The notes under the pieces: generated by a model
Databases searched by the model: none
Seen by the model: the letters and a program-made list of their open reading frames with translations, nothing else
Told to the model about the DNA's origin: nothing
Made by a program: the position numbers and the translations under genes
Source of the DNA: Zygnema cylindricum
Taxonomy: Eukaryota > Streptophyta > Zygnematophyceae > Zygnematales > Zygnemataceae
Direction: 5' to 3'
DNA length: 64,000 bases
Assembly (NCBI GenBank): GCA_037447655.1
Contig: JBBHKE010003144.1
Location: forward strand, 290,612 to 354,611
Shown here: positions 1-11,900 of the stretch, one piece after another
Layout of the letters: each line of letters begins with the position of its first letter
How positions within the stretch are numbered: the first letter of the stretch is position 1

Positions 1-1250
1 CGATCTTGGTGTCGTGGCTATAGGAGTGAGGGGTGTCTCCTTCCCTTTCCCCTTTTCGGACACACTGCTGACCCCATCATCTGCCTCCTCCGCACAAGCA
101 GTCGCTGCTATAGGAAACCTAACTCCTCCAAATCTTGGTGGAGTTCCTAAAGGTGGATGTTTCACTTGTCCACTAACGATACCCCAGTATCGGTTTTCGC
201 ACAAAGCCCCCATCATTATGGCTTCCCAATAGATGAACCCAGATCCATTGAAGGTGGGCACCGTAGAAGGTGGGCCCATAACTTGCAATTTTGTGTCCTC
301 CATTGGACTTCATAATTCAAGAAGCCTCTAGATAGTTTTCAACTAACCAACTTTAAGCCACATCACTGCAGCCCAAGAAGGCAAAGTGATAGTCTAACTG
401 CACCCCTGTGCAACCTGGACTCCTCTTAGTCCGGGGAAAAAATAATCACTGAAAACGGTTAACCAACCGATTAGTTATGAGTCGGCAAAAATGCCAATTT
501 TATATAAAGCTCCCTAAGAGAGAGGTGTCTATTACCAAATTTCCTTAGTCCTAAACCCCTCTCACAACCCCTATCTATTGAAGTATGAACCAATCATACA
601 AGTGTAAAGTACAAAAAGGTACTACAACCGATGTACTTTCTGTACGGCCTGTGTACGACAAGGCCACTGATTGGACGCGTGTCAACATTCCACTCTTCCG
701 TATGCTCCCCGAAATTCCTACAACCAAATGTTATCCCTCCACGTGGCGCCAGGTCATGCCACCTCCATAAACGCCAAAAGTGACCATTCCACGATCTCGG
801 CAGTGATAGACACCGTTGAATTAAATACGACATTAAATGTCGGCCGTCGAAACAAATGTCTTATTCATTTGTTTTGTGCAAAATGAAGTCCGCATTGAAA
901 CTTTGCCTAGTTTTATGTTCCTTTGTTCATATTTCAGTTAAATGGTTTCAAGATCATATATATGTTTAAATATATATATCACACCCCATGTAATCTAACG
1001 GACTTCTACGACAGACTAGATAGAGCTAACGGCTAGGTCGTACTCTACCGGTCGAAGGTTCGAGTCCTGTCGGACTCAACCTTTTGTTGAGAGTGACATA
1101 AGTCACTCTTTAGTACTGTCTGAACTAAAGCAACCATGGCTCAACCACCCTCTCTATCCTTTAGTGACTACAACAAGCATGGTGGCTAGAGAGAGGAGGT
1201 GGAGGCAGGTTGTCCGCCCTTTTCTTTTTCTTATTTTACTGATCTATTTA
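1..1250. other. Unassigned left-edge region
   Basis: I recognise no gene here. A short open frame at 14-232 (+) encodes about 72 residues with no family I can name. A TATA-like stretch near 500-507, followed by a pyrimidine-rich run, resembles a promoter or LTR leader, but no matching repeat is visible in the window. At 1067-1077 there is a perfect RNA polymerase III B-box-like motif (GGTTCGAGTCC). No cloverleaf can be closed around it. Confidence 0.4.
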
Positions 1251-2193
1251 GACCTAGAAAATACCCTATAAAACTAGTAATTTCAACTATATCGACTTTT
1301 CACTGTCGTTTTGACCTAAAACTCGAGGAACTATGAGAAAAACTTCAGCTAAGCGAGAAAATCATTTTTACCATAGTACAGTTCACGTCAATTCTATTCT
1401 TTGAATGTACTGCATGTTTGTCGTCATATGAACCCATTTTGTCGTTTTCCTCTTTTCGACCCCCGAGCAAGAGAATCCAGCCCATGAAATTTTTTCATCC
1501 AAAATCACCTCTGAGGGTGTTTTTAGTTTAAGTACCGCCCAAACAGCGAATGAAAAATGACCCAACATTTTAGGAAGAAGGATGTTGCTCGCTATTTTTC
1601 TCCGTGCCCTTCGCGCGAATGTACGCAAAAAATTTTGCCGGGGTCGCGGACCTCCACTTTTATTTATGGGGTCCTTTGCAAAAAAAATTCGTCGTCATCG
1701 CCTCTCCCCTCACCCTCTCACACCATCATTTATATCTTACACTTTTTAGAATGAGACACGACAATATTGGTATAAAACGAAAGATATTTTAAAAATATTA
1801 TTTTTGACAATTTTTAGGTTTTTTTTTTAATGGCAAGTCGGGTGAAAAATGTAGAAAAAACGAAATCGGAAAACCATGGCGGAAAGTTATTGAATTAGTG
1901 ACGTCGACGTTGTCAAAATTGAGCATGACGTCACAATGTCACCAAACCAAACTTCTACAATTTCACAAAAACCTAGATGTCCACCACTGTCATTGTTTTT
2001 GTTGGCATCACTAATCGACCGAAGTTTCGTAGTCTGCTTCAATCGTCACAAGTTGTGCCTACGTCTACAACCGTCACATTTCAAAGTTTTGATTTCATTT
2101 TCTCACATATAGACGCTCTTCAAAGTAGTACGGAGAATCTTTACTTCAGTCCAAAATACTTTATCAAAGTACTGATTACATTGTGACGTACAC
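1251..2193 (-). mobile_element. Element D: decayed copy of the GGGTACGTCCCC TIR family, reverse orientation
   Basis: Read on the minus strand this ~943-bp stretch follows the same order of blocks as elements A, B and C: the pyrimidine/purine tract, the CTCTCACACC-like segment near 1710-1725, and the sequence that carries the family palindrome (degenerate here at about 1501-1524). TTA triplets flank it at 1248-1250 and 2194-2196. The terminal repeats have drifted so far that the left end is uncertain, so the bounds rest on alignment to A and B. It is probably the oldest copy in the window. Confidence 0.6.
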
Positions 2194-2598
2194 TTACGTC
2201 TTTTTGTTTTTCCCTTCCTTTTCAATTTTCGTTTATTTATATCTTTTCGTTTGTTAGGACGGTCATACTGATCCTAAAAAACTTGTCAATTTTAAATTGA
2301 CAACATTTATCTGGTGGAGATTCCGTTTCAAATTTTTTTCACGATGATGTTTTTAAATGGACAAATTTTATTAAGACAGAGTTAATACTGAGTGTACGGA
2401 GATTTTTTTCATATTTATTTTAGATTGTGTAATGCAAACGTTACAGATTGTACAACATTCTTTTAAAAGTTATCAACTGCCCCGGTGTGAATACACGTGG
2501 CAGAATGCTTTGTCCCCTGCAGCCGCTGATAATTAACATAATGCGAGTACCGTACAGTATTGTACAGTATTACCTCTGATCCAGCATTCAGTCCCTTA

Positions 2599-3553
2599 GG
2601 GTAAGTCCCCATGTAAACGATACTTTGAAAAAGTACTTTGGACTGTAGTGAAGTGTTCTGTACTACTTTGAAAAGCGTCCCTATGTGCGAAAATCAAATC
2701 AGAACTTTGACATGTGACGGTTGTAGACGTAGGTACAACTTTGTGACGGTTGACGACGACTACGAAATTGATGACGCTAACAAAAACAACGACAGTTGTA
2801 GACGTCTAGATTTTTGTAATTTTGTGATATGGCAGATGTTTAGGGTTTTGTAACATTGTGATGTGACACTCACTTGTGACGTCACAAATTCAAGAAACTT
2901 TCGGCCATGGATACCTGATTTCGTCTTCTCTACTTTTTTCGCTCTACTTGCCATAAAAATATGCATAAAGGTAGTCAAATAAATATTTTTCAAATATCTT
3001 TCATTTCATACCAGTTTTGTCGTGCCTCGTTCTAAATGTGTGAGATGAATGTGATATCGTGAGAGGGAGAGGGGAGAGACGATGACGATGCAAAATTTTG
3101 TCGAGGACCCATGAATGAAATTGGAGGTCCGAGACCCCTACAGATTTTTTTCCGTACATCCTCGTCTTTTCCGTACATGCACGTGATGGGCAAGGAGAAA
3201 AATAACGAGTACTCTCTCTCGTCCTAAAATTTTCCCACTCGTGTGGCGCGTGCGTGGGTCACTTTTCATTCGTTGTTTAGGTGGTACTTTTCGTGAAATT
3301 TGGTAGCGTGGTGATTTTTGATGAAGTTTTTTTATGGGTTGGATTTCCTTGCCCGGGAGGTCAAAAAAAGGAAAACGCCAAAATGCGTTCACATGACGAC
3401 AAACATGAAGTACATTAAATGTATCGACTTGAAGTTTGTTGTACTTTTAAAGAATTGATTTTTTTGTACGGCTGAAGCTTTTCTCGTACGGAACTGCGTT
3501 TTGGGTGAAAACGACAGATTAAAGTTGATACTTTAATACATGGGGACGTACCC
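2599..3553 (+). mobile_element. Element A: 955-bp TIR element (PIF/Harbinger-like MITE)
   Basis: The left end starts GGGTAAGTCCCCATGT and the right end is its near-perfect inverted complement (ACATGGGGACGTACCC, ending at 3553). TTA is duplicated at 2596-2598 and 3554-3556. The duplicated block at 16641-16660 has the uninterrupted site (CCTTAGTACCC), which acts as an empty-site control. A 3-bp TWA target duplication with G-rich TIRs is typical of PIF/Harbinger elements, so that assignment is by inference. No transposase is encoded. Confidence 0.88.
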
Positions 3554-3598
3554 TTAGTACCCTACAATATTTGGACGTGGTAGAACCGTAAAAATTTA

Positions 3599-5018
3599 GG
3601 GTACGTCCCCATGTAAGCGATACTTTGAAAAAGTATTTTGGACTGTAGTAAAGTGTTACGTACTACTTTGAAAAGTGTCCCTATGTGCGAAAATGAAAAC
3701 GGAACTTTGAAATGTGACGGTTGTAGACATAGGTACAACTTTGTGACGGTTGACGACGACTACGAAATTAGTGACGCCAACAAAAACAAGGATTGTTGTA
3801 GATGTCTACATTTTTGTAATTTAGTGACATGGCAGTTGTTTAGGGTTTTGTTACATCGTGACGTCAAGCTCACTTGTGACAACGTCGACGTCACAGATTC
3901 AAGGACTTTCGGCCATGGATACCGAATTTCGTTTTCTCTACTTTTTTCGCTCTACTTGTCATAAAAATATACATGAAGGGTAGCCAAAAGAATTATTTTT
4001 CAAATATCTTTAATTTCATACCAGTTTTGTCGTGCCTCATTCTAAAAAGTGTGAGATAAAAGTGATAGTGTGAGAGGGAGAGGGGAGAGGTGACAACGAC
4101 GCAAAATTCTACCGAGGACCCATGAATGAAAGTGGAGGTCCGCGACCCCTTCAGTTTTTTTCCGTACATCCTCGTATTTTCCGTACATGCGCGTGACGGG
4201 CAGGGAGAAAAATAGCGAGTCGTCCTAAAATTTTCCCGCTCGTGTGTCGCGTGCGTGGGCCGTTTTGCATTCGTTGTTTTGGGCGGTACTTTCCCTGAAA
4301 TCACCTCGCGAGGTGATTTTTGATGAAGTTTTTTGACGGGCTGGAATCTCTTGCCCGAGGGTCGAAAAAAGAAAAGAGCCAAAATTTGTTAAGATGACGA
4401 CAAATATGAAGTACATTCAAAGTATAGACTCGACGTTTGCTGTACTTTTAAAGAATTGATTTTTTTGTACGTCTAAAGCATAGTTCAAAAGTAGGTGACC
4501 GTACGCCCATACAATATGCCTATTGTATGCAAAACATACAATATGGCCTTAAGACCCATATTGTATTAGCCGCAAAATGAAATAAAATAGTAACAGGGTT
4601 GAGTTGCACATGGATCGATAGAGAATTAAACGTCATGCCTAAATTTGAAAAAAAAATCGGACAAAAAAATCTTTTTCTGTGAGTTTTGAGCAACTTTTTA
4701 TTTAAACCGTCAGATTCGGACGATCCGACGGTCGTTGATGAAAGTAACTATCTAAGAAGATCACATGAAAAGCCCATAACACAACTTACGATAGGACTAT
4801 CGTCAGATTCGGACGATCGGACGGTCGCTGATGAAAGTAGCGATCTAAGAAGATCACATGGAAAGCCCGTAACACAACTTACGCTAAAGCGGCATACAAA
4901 AGGCCTACCAAAAATCGCCTACTTTTGAACTATGGTCTAAAGTTTTTCTCGTACGGAACTGCGTTTTGTGCGAAAACGACAGATTAAAGTCGATACTTTA
5001 ACACATGGGGACGTACCC
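3599..5018 (+). mobile_element. Element B: TIR element of the same family, carrying a nested MITE
   Basis: The ends are GGGTACGTCCCCATGT and ACATGGGGACGTACCC, with TTA duplicated at 3596-3598 and 5019-5021. Its total length is 1420 bp. Without the nested hAT-type MITE (4479-4934) and its 8-bp duplication it is 956 bp, matching A (955) and C (963). It holds a perfect 22-bp palindrome at 4298-4319. The second copy of the duplicated block lacks this insertion at about 16680, so B arrived after the block was duplicated or was lost from copy 2. Confidence 0.88.
4479..4934 (+). mobile_element. hAT-type MITE, copy 1 (CATAGTTCAAAAGTAGG ends)
   Basis: The TIRs are CATAGTTCAAAAGTAGG and CCTACTTTTGAACTATG. 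The 8-bp sequence GTCTAAAG is repeated exactly at 4471-4478 and 4935-4942, and element A shows the corresponding uninterrupted region. Inside are palindromic CATACAATATG motifs and two tandem copies of a ~90-bp unit (about 4708-4890). The 8-bp duplication points to the hAT superfamily. No protein is encoded. Confidence 0.92.
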
Positions 5019-5589
5019 TTATCATATATTGGATTAAATTTGCTAGAACCGACATATCCAGATTTGTGATCCAGATACGGAAAGGCTTTATCGTCAAACG
5101 TGAGACACCGACTGACCGACAACCAGTGTGCTTCCGAAACCCTACAGAATTTTGTTCAGAACTGCCCGAAATAATAAAATCTTCTCCAGGCCGTCCATTT
5201 GCCTAAAATCTTGGACCACTCTAAAATTTAGTGCCGGGAGACGTGGCAGATTATGGTATACGTCCTTAAATAGTGTAGTTAATTATATTTAAGGTATCAA
5301 TGTCAAAATTTTGGGGTGCCGATATAGCGTACATATGGCTAATAACGATTCACGGTGTAAAGTGTTTGACGTTTTGATTTGGCTCTATGACGTCACTGGT
5401 AAAGCCCCGCTGCTCACACTATTTGACGTGAATCTACAATGCAGTTACCAATCGTGCTCCACAAAAACCGAGATAACCGGAATTTCTGTAATTTGAACCA
5501 ATATATTGATCAGTCATTCAGTAAACGCTACTGTAAATCGGTCGGAAGGTTTCCGTACTCTCCGGAAATTTGAAAACGTATCCACAACG

Positions 5590-6110
5590 AACGGTCAACT
5601 TCAACATATGCCCTCATGATATCTGAACCGTGGATTCTCTCATCCAGAAACTTTCTATTCCTCCAGTCATACTCATCCGATCTACCCATACCCGTAATCT
5701 TGTACATCCCCTTTCGTGCACCACGTTGGCACTTCCCCTGTGGACTCATCGGATGCTTCCTTGAAACAGCCAATCAAAAGACTGCAAACCTCTCATCCCG
5801 CCCCTCTGCCCACTCCCCATTGGCTCTTGTCCCTTCCCCCAATCTGTCCCTCCAGTCACTTTCCTCGCCACCAATTTTGCATTTTTTACCACCGGAAGTG
5901 TGTGAACACCACTTTATGTAACAGCGCGAACATCACTTTATGTGCGACTCTAAACATCATTTTGAATCATCCTGCAGATTGAAAGCTTACAAGACACCGC
6001 TTGGCTATCATCCTGCAGATCCCATCAGCTTGTAACTTTCTCAGCTCACATCAAGATTCTCAGCAAGAGATCTTGTTAGAAAGCTTGCAAGAAAAACTAC
6101 TACGTCAACC
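5590..6110 (+). promoter_or_regulatory. CP29 gene 1 upstream region and 5' leader
   Basis: This 520-bp stretch before the start codon is almost base-for-base the same as the region before gene 2. It contains two CCAAT boxes in opposite orientation (about 5769 and 5818) and a repeated ACTTTATGT motif near 5910 and 5935. No clear TATA box is visible. The leader ends in ACCATGG around the start codon, a strong initiation context. The transcription start cannot be placed from sequence. Confidence 0.5.
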
Positions 6111-7235
6111 ATGGCCGCCGTCACTTCTCGCGCAGCCATTGCTGCCGTAGAGCTGTCAAGCTTGGATAGGTCTGCCACAGCTGCATTCAAAACCTCCAAC
6201 GGCGCACGTGTCAATGCCATATTTGGAGGAACAAAGAAGGTCAAGGCAGCTCCTAAGAAGAAGAGCTCTTCAGTAGCTGACAGGCCTCTGTGGTTCCCAG
6301 GTGCCAAGCCACCTGCGTGGTTGGACGGCTCCATCATTGGAGACTATGGCTTTGACCCCTTGGGACTTGCCAAACCTGCCGAGTATATCCAGTTCGACTT
6401 CGACTCTCTTGACCAAAATTTGGCAAAGAACGCCTTCGGTCAGGTTATTGGTACATTGAAAGCTGACAAGGATGAAATCAGCTCAACTCCTTTCCAGCCA
6501 TACTCCGAGGTCTTCAGCATTACCCGATTCCGTGAGAACGAGGTCATCCACGGACGATGGGCCATGCTTGGAGTACTCGGAGCTCTCTCAGTCGAAGCTT
6601 TGACAGGTGTCACCTGGCAAGACGCTGGAAAGGTAAATACGACAGCATCTTGATTCCATGTCTTTCTACTTGCATGCCATACGCACTCTTTTCTTATTCA
6701 TGGTCTTGGTATCTGAGTTTCTATGTGAGCTTGATTCTCGTTTATGTCGTCAAACTGACTTTCGCCAAGATGAAGCTCGGCTTTATGAAGATTTTTTTGT
6801 CGCCTATTGACATCAGTTGATTGATTCCTGGCTAAATCAAGTGACCAAATTGCTGTCGAACTATTTTTCCAGGTTGAGCTTGACCAGGGTGCCAGCTACC
6901 TTGGCCTTCCTCTGCCTTTCAGCATCTCTGCCCTTGTCGTTATCGAAGTTCTTCTGATTGGATACATTGAATTCCAAAGGAACTCCGAGTTGTCCCCTGA
7001 GAAGCGACTTTACCCTGGAGGAGCTTACTTCGATCCCCTTGGCCTTGCTGCCGATCCCGAGAAGGCTGAGGTTTTGAAGTTGGCAGAATTGAAGCACTCC
7101 CGATTGGCTATGCTCGCCGCCCTTGGATTCGCCGCTCAGGCAGCAGCCACAGGGAAGGGACCACTTGACAACTGGGCCACTCATTTGGCTGATCCCCTCC
7201 ACACCACTATCTTTGACACCTTCTCCTCTTCTTAG
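6111..7235 (+). CDS. LHCB4: CP29 light-harvesting chlorophyll a/b-binding protein (Lhcb4), copy 1
   Basis: Two exons, 6111-6632 and 6873-7235, are joined across a GT-AG intron (AAG|GTAAAT ... TTCCAG|GTT). Together they encode 294 residues, the usual CP29 size. CP29 is a monomeric antenna protein of photosystem II in the thylakoid membrane; it passes excitation energy from LHCII to the core. The sequence shows an Ala/Ser-rich plastid transit region, the CP29-typical basic segment ([10 protein letters not shown]), [19 protein letters not shown], first helix motif [22 protein letters not shown], the middle helix with [11 protein letters not shown], and third helix motif [15 protein letters not shown] followed by [19 protein letters not shown]. 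The helix-1 and helix-3 motifs carry the usual Glu/Arg and His/Asn-type pigment ligands. The start codon has a good context and is the first ATG of the frame. Copy 2 at 17668 encodes the same protein. The identification is firm. Confidence 0.97.
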
Positions 7236-8020
7236 GCTGTTTTCACACAGGATTCATTATTTTTGTCTCTGAGTGTAAGTTTGTTCTTTAGGAATGTGTG
7301 AAAATAGCATAAAAGTCCGTTTTGTTGTTGAATTTTGTATCATTCCTCGGGCATGAGGAAGCTGGTTTAGATGGAAAGGCAGATGTGGTTAGTGGTTTAG
7401 CGCAGGCATGTATAATCCTATTAGGAAAAGAAATTTGTAGTTTGAAATGTATAACTCGCCTGTGGAAGGCATCACTTTTAATGAACACGTCCTACTGGAC
7501 ATCCCAAACAAATGGATGTGTCCAATTGCTGAGCAGTTAATGACTTTTTTAATCTTATTTTATTTTGGAAATGGGCCGACTTGCACAGTATGGTCACTTG
7601 AATGATAATGATTTTTTTGCTGTCATTGTCTTTTTTTCCTGTTCTGAAGTTGCCCTCCCTTGACGCTATACCGGGTCTCATGGAATTCATCTGCCCTTGT
7701 TGTTGTTACTCAATTATAGAAATGTGTGAATAAAACGTTTTTTGCTGTGATCTTTTTTATTACCAAATATGCTGAATGCTAATTTCAACTTGATCTAATT
7801 GTTTAATCATTTACATCAATGACTATTATCATCCCATCAACATTGAATGTCCCTTGGGCTTCGCCATGTTGCAAGCAAATCAACTTCACAATGTTTTTGA
7901 AAATGACAGATGTTACACCTAGAGGTTACCCAGAGAGAGAGCCTAGAAGTATCTAAAGGCTTGGGCTAGTTAATGGTGTGTAGTTCGCGAGGGCAGAGCA
8001 TCTGTGAATATTAAATGTTG
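7236..8020 (+). other. CP29 copy 1 3' region
   Basis: This is the likely 3' UTR and following spacer. A TGTAA motif lies near 7274 and AATAAA near 7729; either could guide polyadenylation. No gene is visible. It differs from the copy-2 equivalent by a few substitutions and by a short segment near 7597-7612 that is missing there. Confidence 0.45.
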
Positions 8021-8765
8021 AGAACAAAAATCTAACTGCAGATTATCTCGCTTCTCATTCGAGGCAACAATATTCAATTTTGTTGTGTACTAAAGATTTT
8101 TGACTGTTTGTCACAGAAATGGAATGTCTGGTGGCAGTTAAGGTTACCTCTTGTCAAATAGTGCGGAGTTGGTTAGTTTGCTCCACTTTTCATGTTATGG
8201 GTTCATGTTATGGGTTCATAATGAATGTCAATGCAAAAGCCGTCATAGGAATGTATAGTAATTTCTACTGTTTCAAAAGGTTCTCTACTGCAATAGTTTT
8301 AATGTGACAAAAGCAAGAAAACAGAGATTTGTCTGTGATTACATACTTTACAGGTATGAAGTGTCCAATAATACCGTGGAACAGGGAAGCCTGAGAACAA
8401 AAATCTAACTGCAGATTATCTCGCTTCTCATTCGAGGCAACAATCTTCAATTTTGTTGTGTACTAAAGATTTTTGACTGTTTGTCACAGAAATGGAATGT
8501 CTGGTGGCAGTTAAGGTTATCTCTTGTCAAATAGTGCGGAGTTGGTTAGTTTGCTCCACTTTTCATGTTATGGGTTCATGTTATGGGTTCATAATGAATG
8601 TCAATGCAAAAGCCGTCATAGGAATGTATAGTAATTTCTACTGTTTCAAAAGGTTCTCTACTGCAATAGTTTTAATGTGACAAAAGCAAGAAAACAGAGA
8701 TTTGTCTGTGATTACATACTTTACAGGTATGAAGTGTCCAATAATACCGTGGAACAGGGAAGCCA
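8020..8765 (+). repeat. 373-bp tandem duplication present only in block copy 1
   Basis: Two head-to-tail units of 373 bp (about 8020-8392 and 8393-8765) both start at GAGAACAAAAATCTAACTGC and differ at only a few positions. Block copy 2 has one unit (about 19561-19933), and it matches the second unit better. Each unit contains a 62-codon open frame with no recognisable product, probably incidental. Confidence 0.9.
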
Positions 8766-9850
8766 CACACGAGATATGCAGATATCCATCAGAGCGAACT
8801 GTAGGTATAGGAGATATGTGATCTGATTCTGTTACTTTGTTATAATATTTTATATGGTGGGTTTGTGTTCACTAAGTACTAATAATCCCTTTTCTGTTGA
8901 TAAATAGACAAATGGAGGCTAGAGAATGTGCAATGGGAGTGTCGTTTTGAAAGAACCACGGAAAACAAAAAAGTTGAAATTATAAAATTTCATTAGCATA
9001 AAAAGAAAATAAACAGTGAAGTTGAAAAAATAAAGAAATAGGAGAACAAAGAATGGGGCATGTGTGGAGGATGACCACCATTGGTTGTTTGGATGTTAAG
9101 GTAATTGTGGCATAAATTAGAAAATAAGAAAAACCAAACAAACAACGTGCGTACAAATTATGATATTTTCACCGTTGGAAAACCAAAAAAAACGTTGTCA
9201 TATATATACAACAATTGACAATTTATGAACATGTTAATATTTTACGTAAAAGTAAGTTACAACGTGTGACTTTTTTCCCCCATAGGACTAAGAAAAACCA
9301 CATATGTCCAAAATTATAACAAACAATCTTTTTACTGGTTAGCGAGGTCTGAATAGAAAACATCAAATAGTTCATCAATACTGACAAAATTATAACGTGA
9401 CATTATAATCACATAATAATCATAATAATCATAATGATCATTATTATTATACTCATTATAATCTCATTATAATCATTTATTTTATCGGGATTTGATCCGT
9501 TCTAATGTTCGGAGGACCATAATGTAAATGAGAAAACAAAAGCACAAAACAAACAACTTGGTAATCCATTAGAAGAGGAAAATGAATAAAATCTACATTA
9601 AATTTAAAAGTGAAGAAAACACTCCACTGTTCATATTTCTATACTCGGGTGTACACTAGAGTTTGTAAGATTCGTATTGACTTAGTTTTGAATCTATTTT
9701 GTCGTTATATGTTTTCCATGTCGGTCAGTTTCTGTTCAATTTTGCTCATTTATCCCTTCTATGGGGAAAAAGGTTGAGCCTTGGTTGCCTTTATGTGCAT
9801 AGGTTCTCGATAATACCAAGAAAAGTAATAAACAAAAAATTGCAAAAGTA
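8766..9850. other. A+T-rich spacer, no gene seen
   Basis: This is duplicated intergenic DNA with AAT/ATAATC-type short repeats near 9405-9475. No coding pattern or RNA gene is recognisable. The same sequence is found at about 19934-21020. Confidence 0.5.
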
Positions 9851-10084
9851 CATTGCTAATCTTTATTAGTGTTAAAGTTTTTTTCGCCACTTAAAACATC
9901 TTTTCTCCGCTTAAAACATCTTTTCTCCGCTTAAAACATCTTTTCTCCATACACACTTGTCAAATTGTCAATCGGTCCTGTCTTCCAATAGCAACCATCA
10001 GATCGACGACCCGACAAGTGTGCACGGAGAAAAGATGTTTGAAGTGGCGAAAAAAAAATAACACTTATAACGATGAGCGGTGTA
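9851..10084. mobile_element. CAGTACACC-family MITE, copy E1, with an expanded terminal segment
   Basis: The two halves form a long inverted repeat. TTTCGCCACTTAAAACATC on the left is answered by GAAGTGGCGAAAA on the right, and the outer ends resemble TTATTAGTGTTAA and its complement. The left arm contains three tandem copies of a 20-bp unit (TTAAAACATCTTTTCTCCGC) where related copies have one. The duplicated copy is at about 21021-21254. Confidence 0.75.
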
Positions 10085-11360
10085 GCTTCTCGATAAATGA
10101 AAAGGAAAATTTTTACAATCGCAACATTTGGGTAGATAAAAAAAAGCACATTCATGCTTATGGTTTCTCAATATACATCCAGCATCTCTACAAATCCTGT
10201 TTTTTTTTTTTTTTTTCTTTTAACAGTGTTCTGAAATTGTACCCAGTACAAAATAGGTACAAAAAAAAACAAAAAAAAAAACAAGGGATGAACAAAAACC
10301 CACTAAATACCAGGAAATTTGTCCTTCATATTTGTCTTCGCTGTTGAATTGACCTAAAGTAAATTCAATTTGTCAATGTTGTTGATGAGAAAGAGTCCAC
10401 ACTATATTGATCGAAGAAATTGACTTTTTGGTAAACACAATTGGGAAGATAGTATATAAACTCACAAGGCTCTAGGTTATAATGCCAATATTTGTACAAT
10501 TTCATAATGGAACTTTGAGAACATTGCAATATACGTTAATAATGACATGTACACAACTAACAAATACAAAAACCATAATACAAATTATTGAGAAGAACAT
10601 TTCGTTTAATTGCTTTGAGAGCTATACCAATGAAGTGTCCATTGTATCATATGTTTTTCTTTTTGTTTTTTAATCATTTTTTTTGTCAAAACTCGTGATG
10701 TTTTCTCAACAATATGTAGAACTTCAAACAAACATCGAAGACTGTGGAAAGAAAACCCGATAGTCTTAAAAGATAGTGTAGTAGTGATTTTCAAAGTGAC
10801 TGGAAAGAATAATTCAACAACTAACTTAGACCATCATTCGGAAATAACGCATCATTCTTTTATATGTGTATTTATGTGCTTAATGAACAAGATCGTTGGC
10901 AAATACAAGGACATGAGGATATGAGTAAAATATAGTCAAAGTGAATGTGAGATTGTCCCACGAGAACAAACCACGAAGAAAAACGAGAACAAGTCGAAAA
11001 CCGAAGAACAAGCGGAAAGGACAAACGACTCAAAATCCTTTATAGTATGTAGTATCTTTTTTTTTTTACAATATTAGATAGAATCAGGGTGAAAAGCTTC
11101 ACACTACAAAAGTTCGTTGCTTTTTCGGACGTTGGTATGGCCAAAGACAAAAACAGCAAATAAGTAACATTAGAGCATGAAACGATGTTTATGAAACGAT
11201 TTTGAACAGTCAATTAGATGGTATTTTGGACAAAATATGGCCCAAATGTATGTTTCTCCCAGTGACTCGTACCTTCGTCCTTTAGTTGCTTTTACAAAGT
11301 AAGTGGCTTGCCGTATTTTTCTTTTCGGGTTCAAGTACTTTTATTTTACTTGCCATTTTT
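10085..11360. other. A+T-rich spacer with homopolymer runs
   Basis: No gene is recognised. Poly-T and poly-A runs occur near 10200 and 10261-10280. The block-copy comparison shows scattered substitutions here, more than in the CP29 core. Confidence 0.45.
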
Positions 11361-11366
11361 CTGTGT

Positions 11367-11900
11367 TCACGTTGCTTTCTTTGTTTTATCTTGCCCTGCT
11401 TGTAGTTTTTCAGTTTTGGTCATGCCACCCCTTTTTGTACCCTTGGACTCAGATTTTTTACCATTGTGCTTTTTAACTTGATCTGTGAGGGTACAAAGTC
11501 TAATAGTAAAAGCAGGATAAATTAAAAAGCACGATGGTAACCCATTTGAGTCCAGGGTACAAAAGGGGTGGCATGGCCAAAACTGAAAAACTACAATAAA
11601 AAACAAATAGAGTGATGGGAACACAAAAGAAAAGAAAAGAAAAGAAACAATCAACAAGGAAGATAAAAGCAACTTAGATACAACCTCATTTTTCTACCTC
11701 ATTTTCTACCTCATTTCTACCTCATTTTTTCACCTCATTTTCTCCTTCTGATAAGAAAGTAATGTTTTAGTGCTTCAAAAAAAAATACTTGCAGGATAAA
11801 TTAAAAAGCACGATGGTAAACCATCTGAGTCTGGGGGTACAAAAGGGGTGGCATGACCAACACTGAAAAACAACAATAATAAAAAACAAAAAGAGCGACA
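11367..11900. repeat. Inverted and direct copies of a non-LTR retrotransposon 3' tail
   Basis: A ~95-bp sequence (CAGTTTTGGTCATGCCACCCC, then GTACCC, then a poly-purine/pyrimidine stretch) occurs once forward (about 11395-11495) and twice reversed (about 11515-11620 and 11793-11880). The same sequence follows the reverse-transcriptase-like fragment at about 15500-15570 (+). It therefore looks like the 3' end of that element family, deposited several times. Confidence 0.6.

Noticed and set aside
2638-3964. Similar Cys-rich frames in elements A and B as a shared small protein
   Set aside because: They are similar only because the elements are homologous; lengths and stops differ (71 and 108 codons), and element C does not keep the frame.
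6041-6337. 98-codon open frame antisense to CP29 exon 1 (and its twin at 17598-17894)
   Set aside because: It is the reverse reading of a well-supported coding exon with biased codon use; no independent homology.
6861-7202. 113-codon open frame antisense to CP29 exon 2 (twin at 18418-18759)
   Set aside because: Shadow of the true exon; it spans the splice acceptor and has no recognisable domain.
9895-9960. Three regular 20-bp repeats resembling a miniature CRISPR array
   Set aside because: The units are contiguous without spacers and lie inside a MITE arm in a eukaryotic genome.
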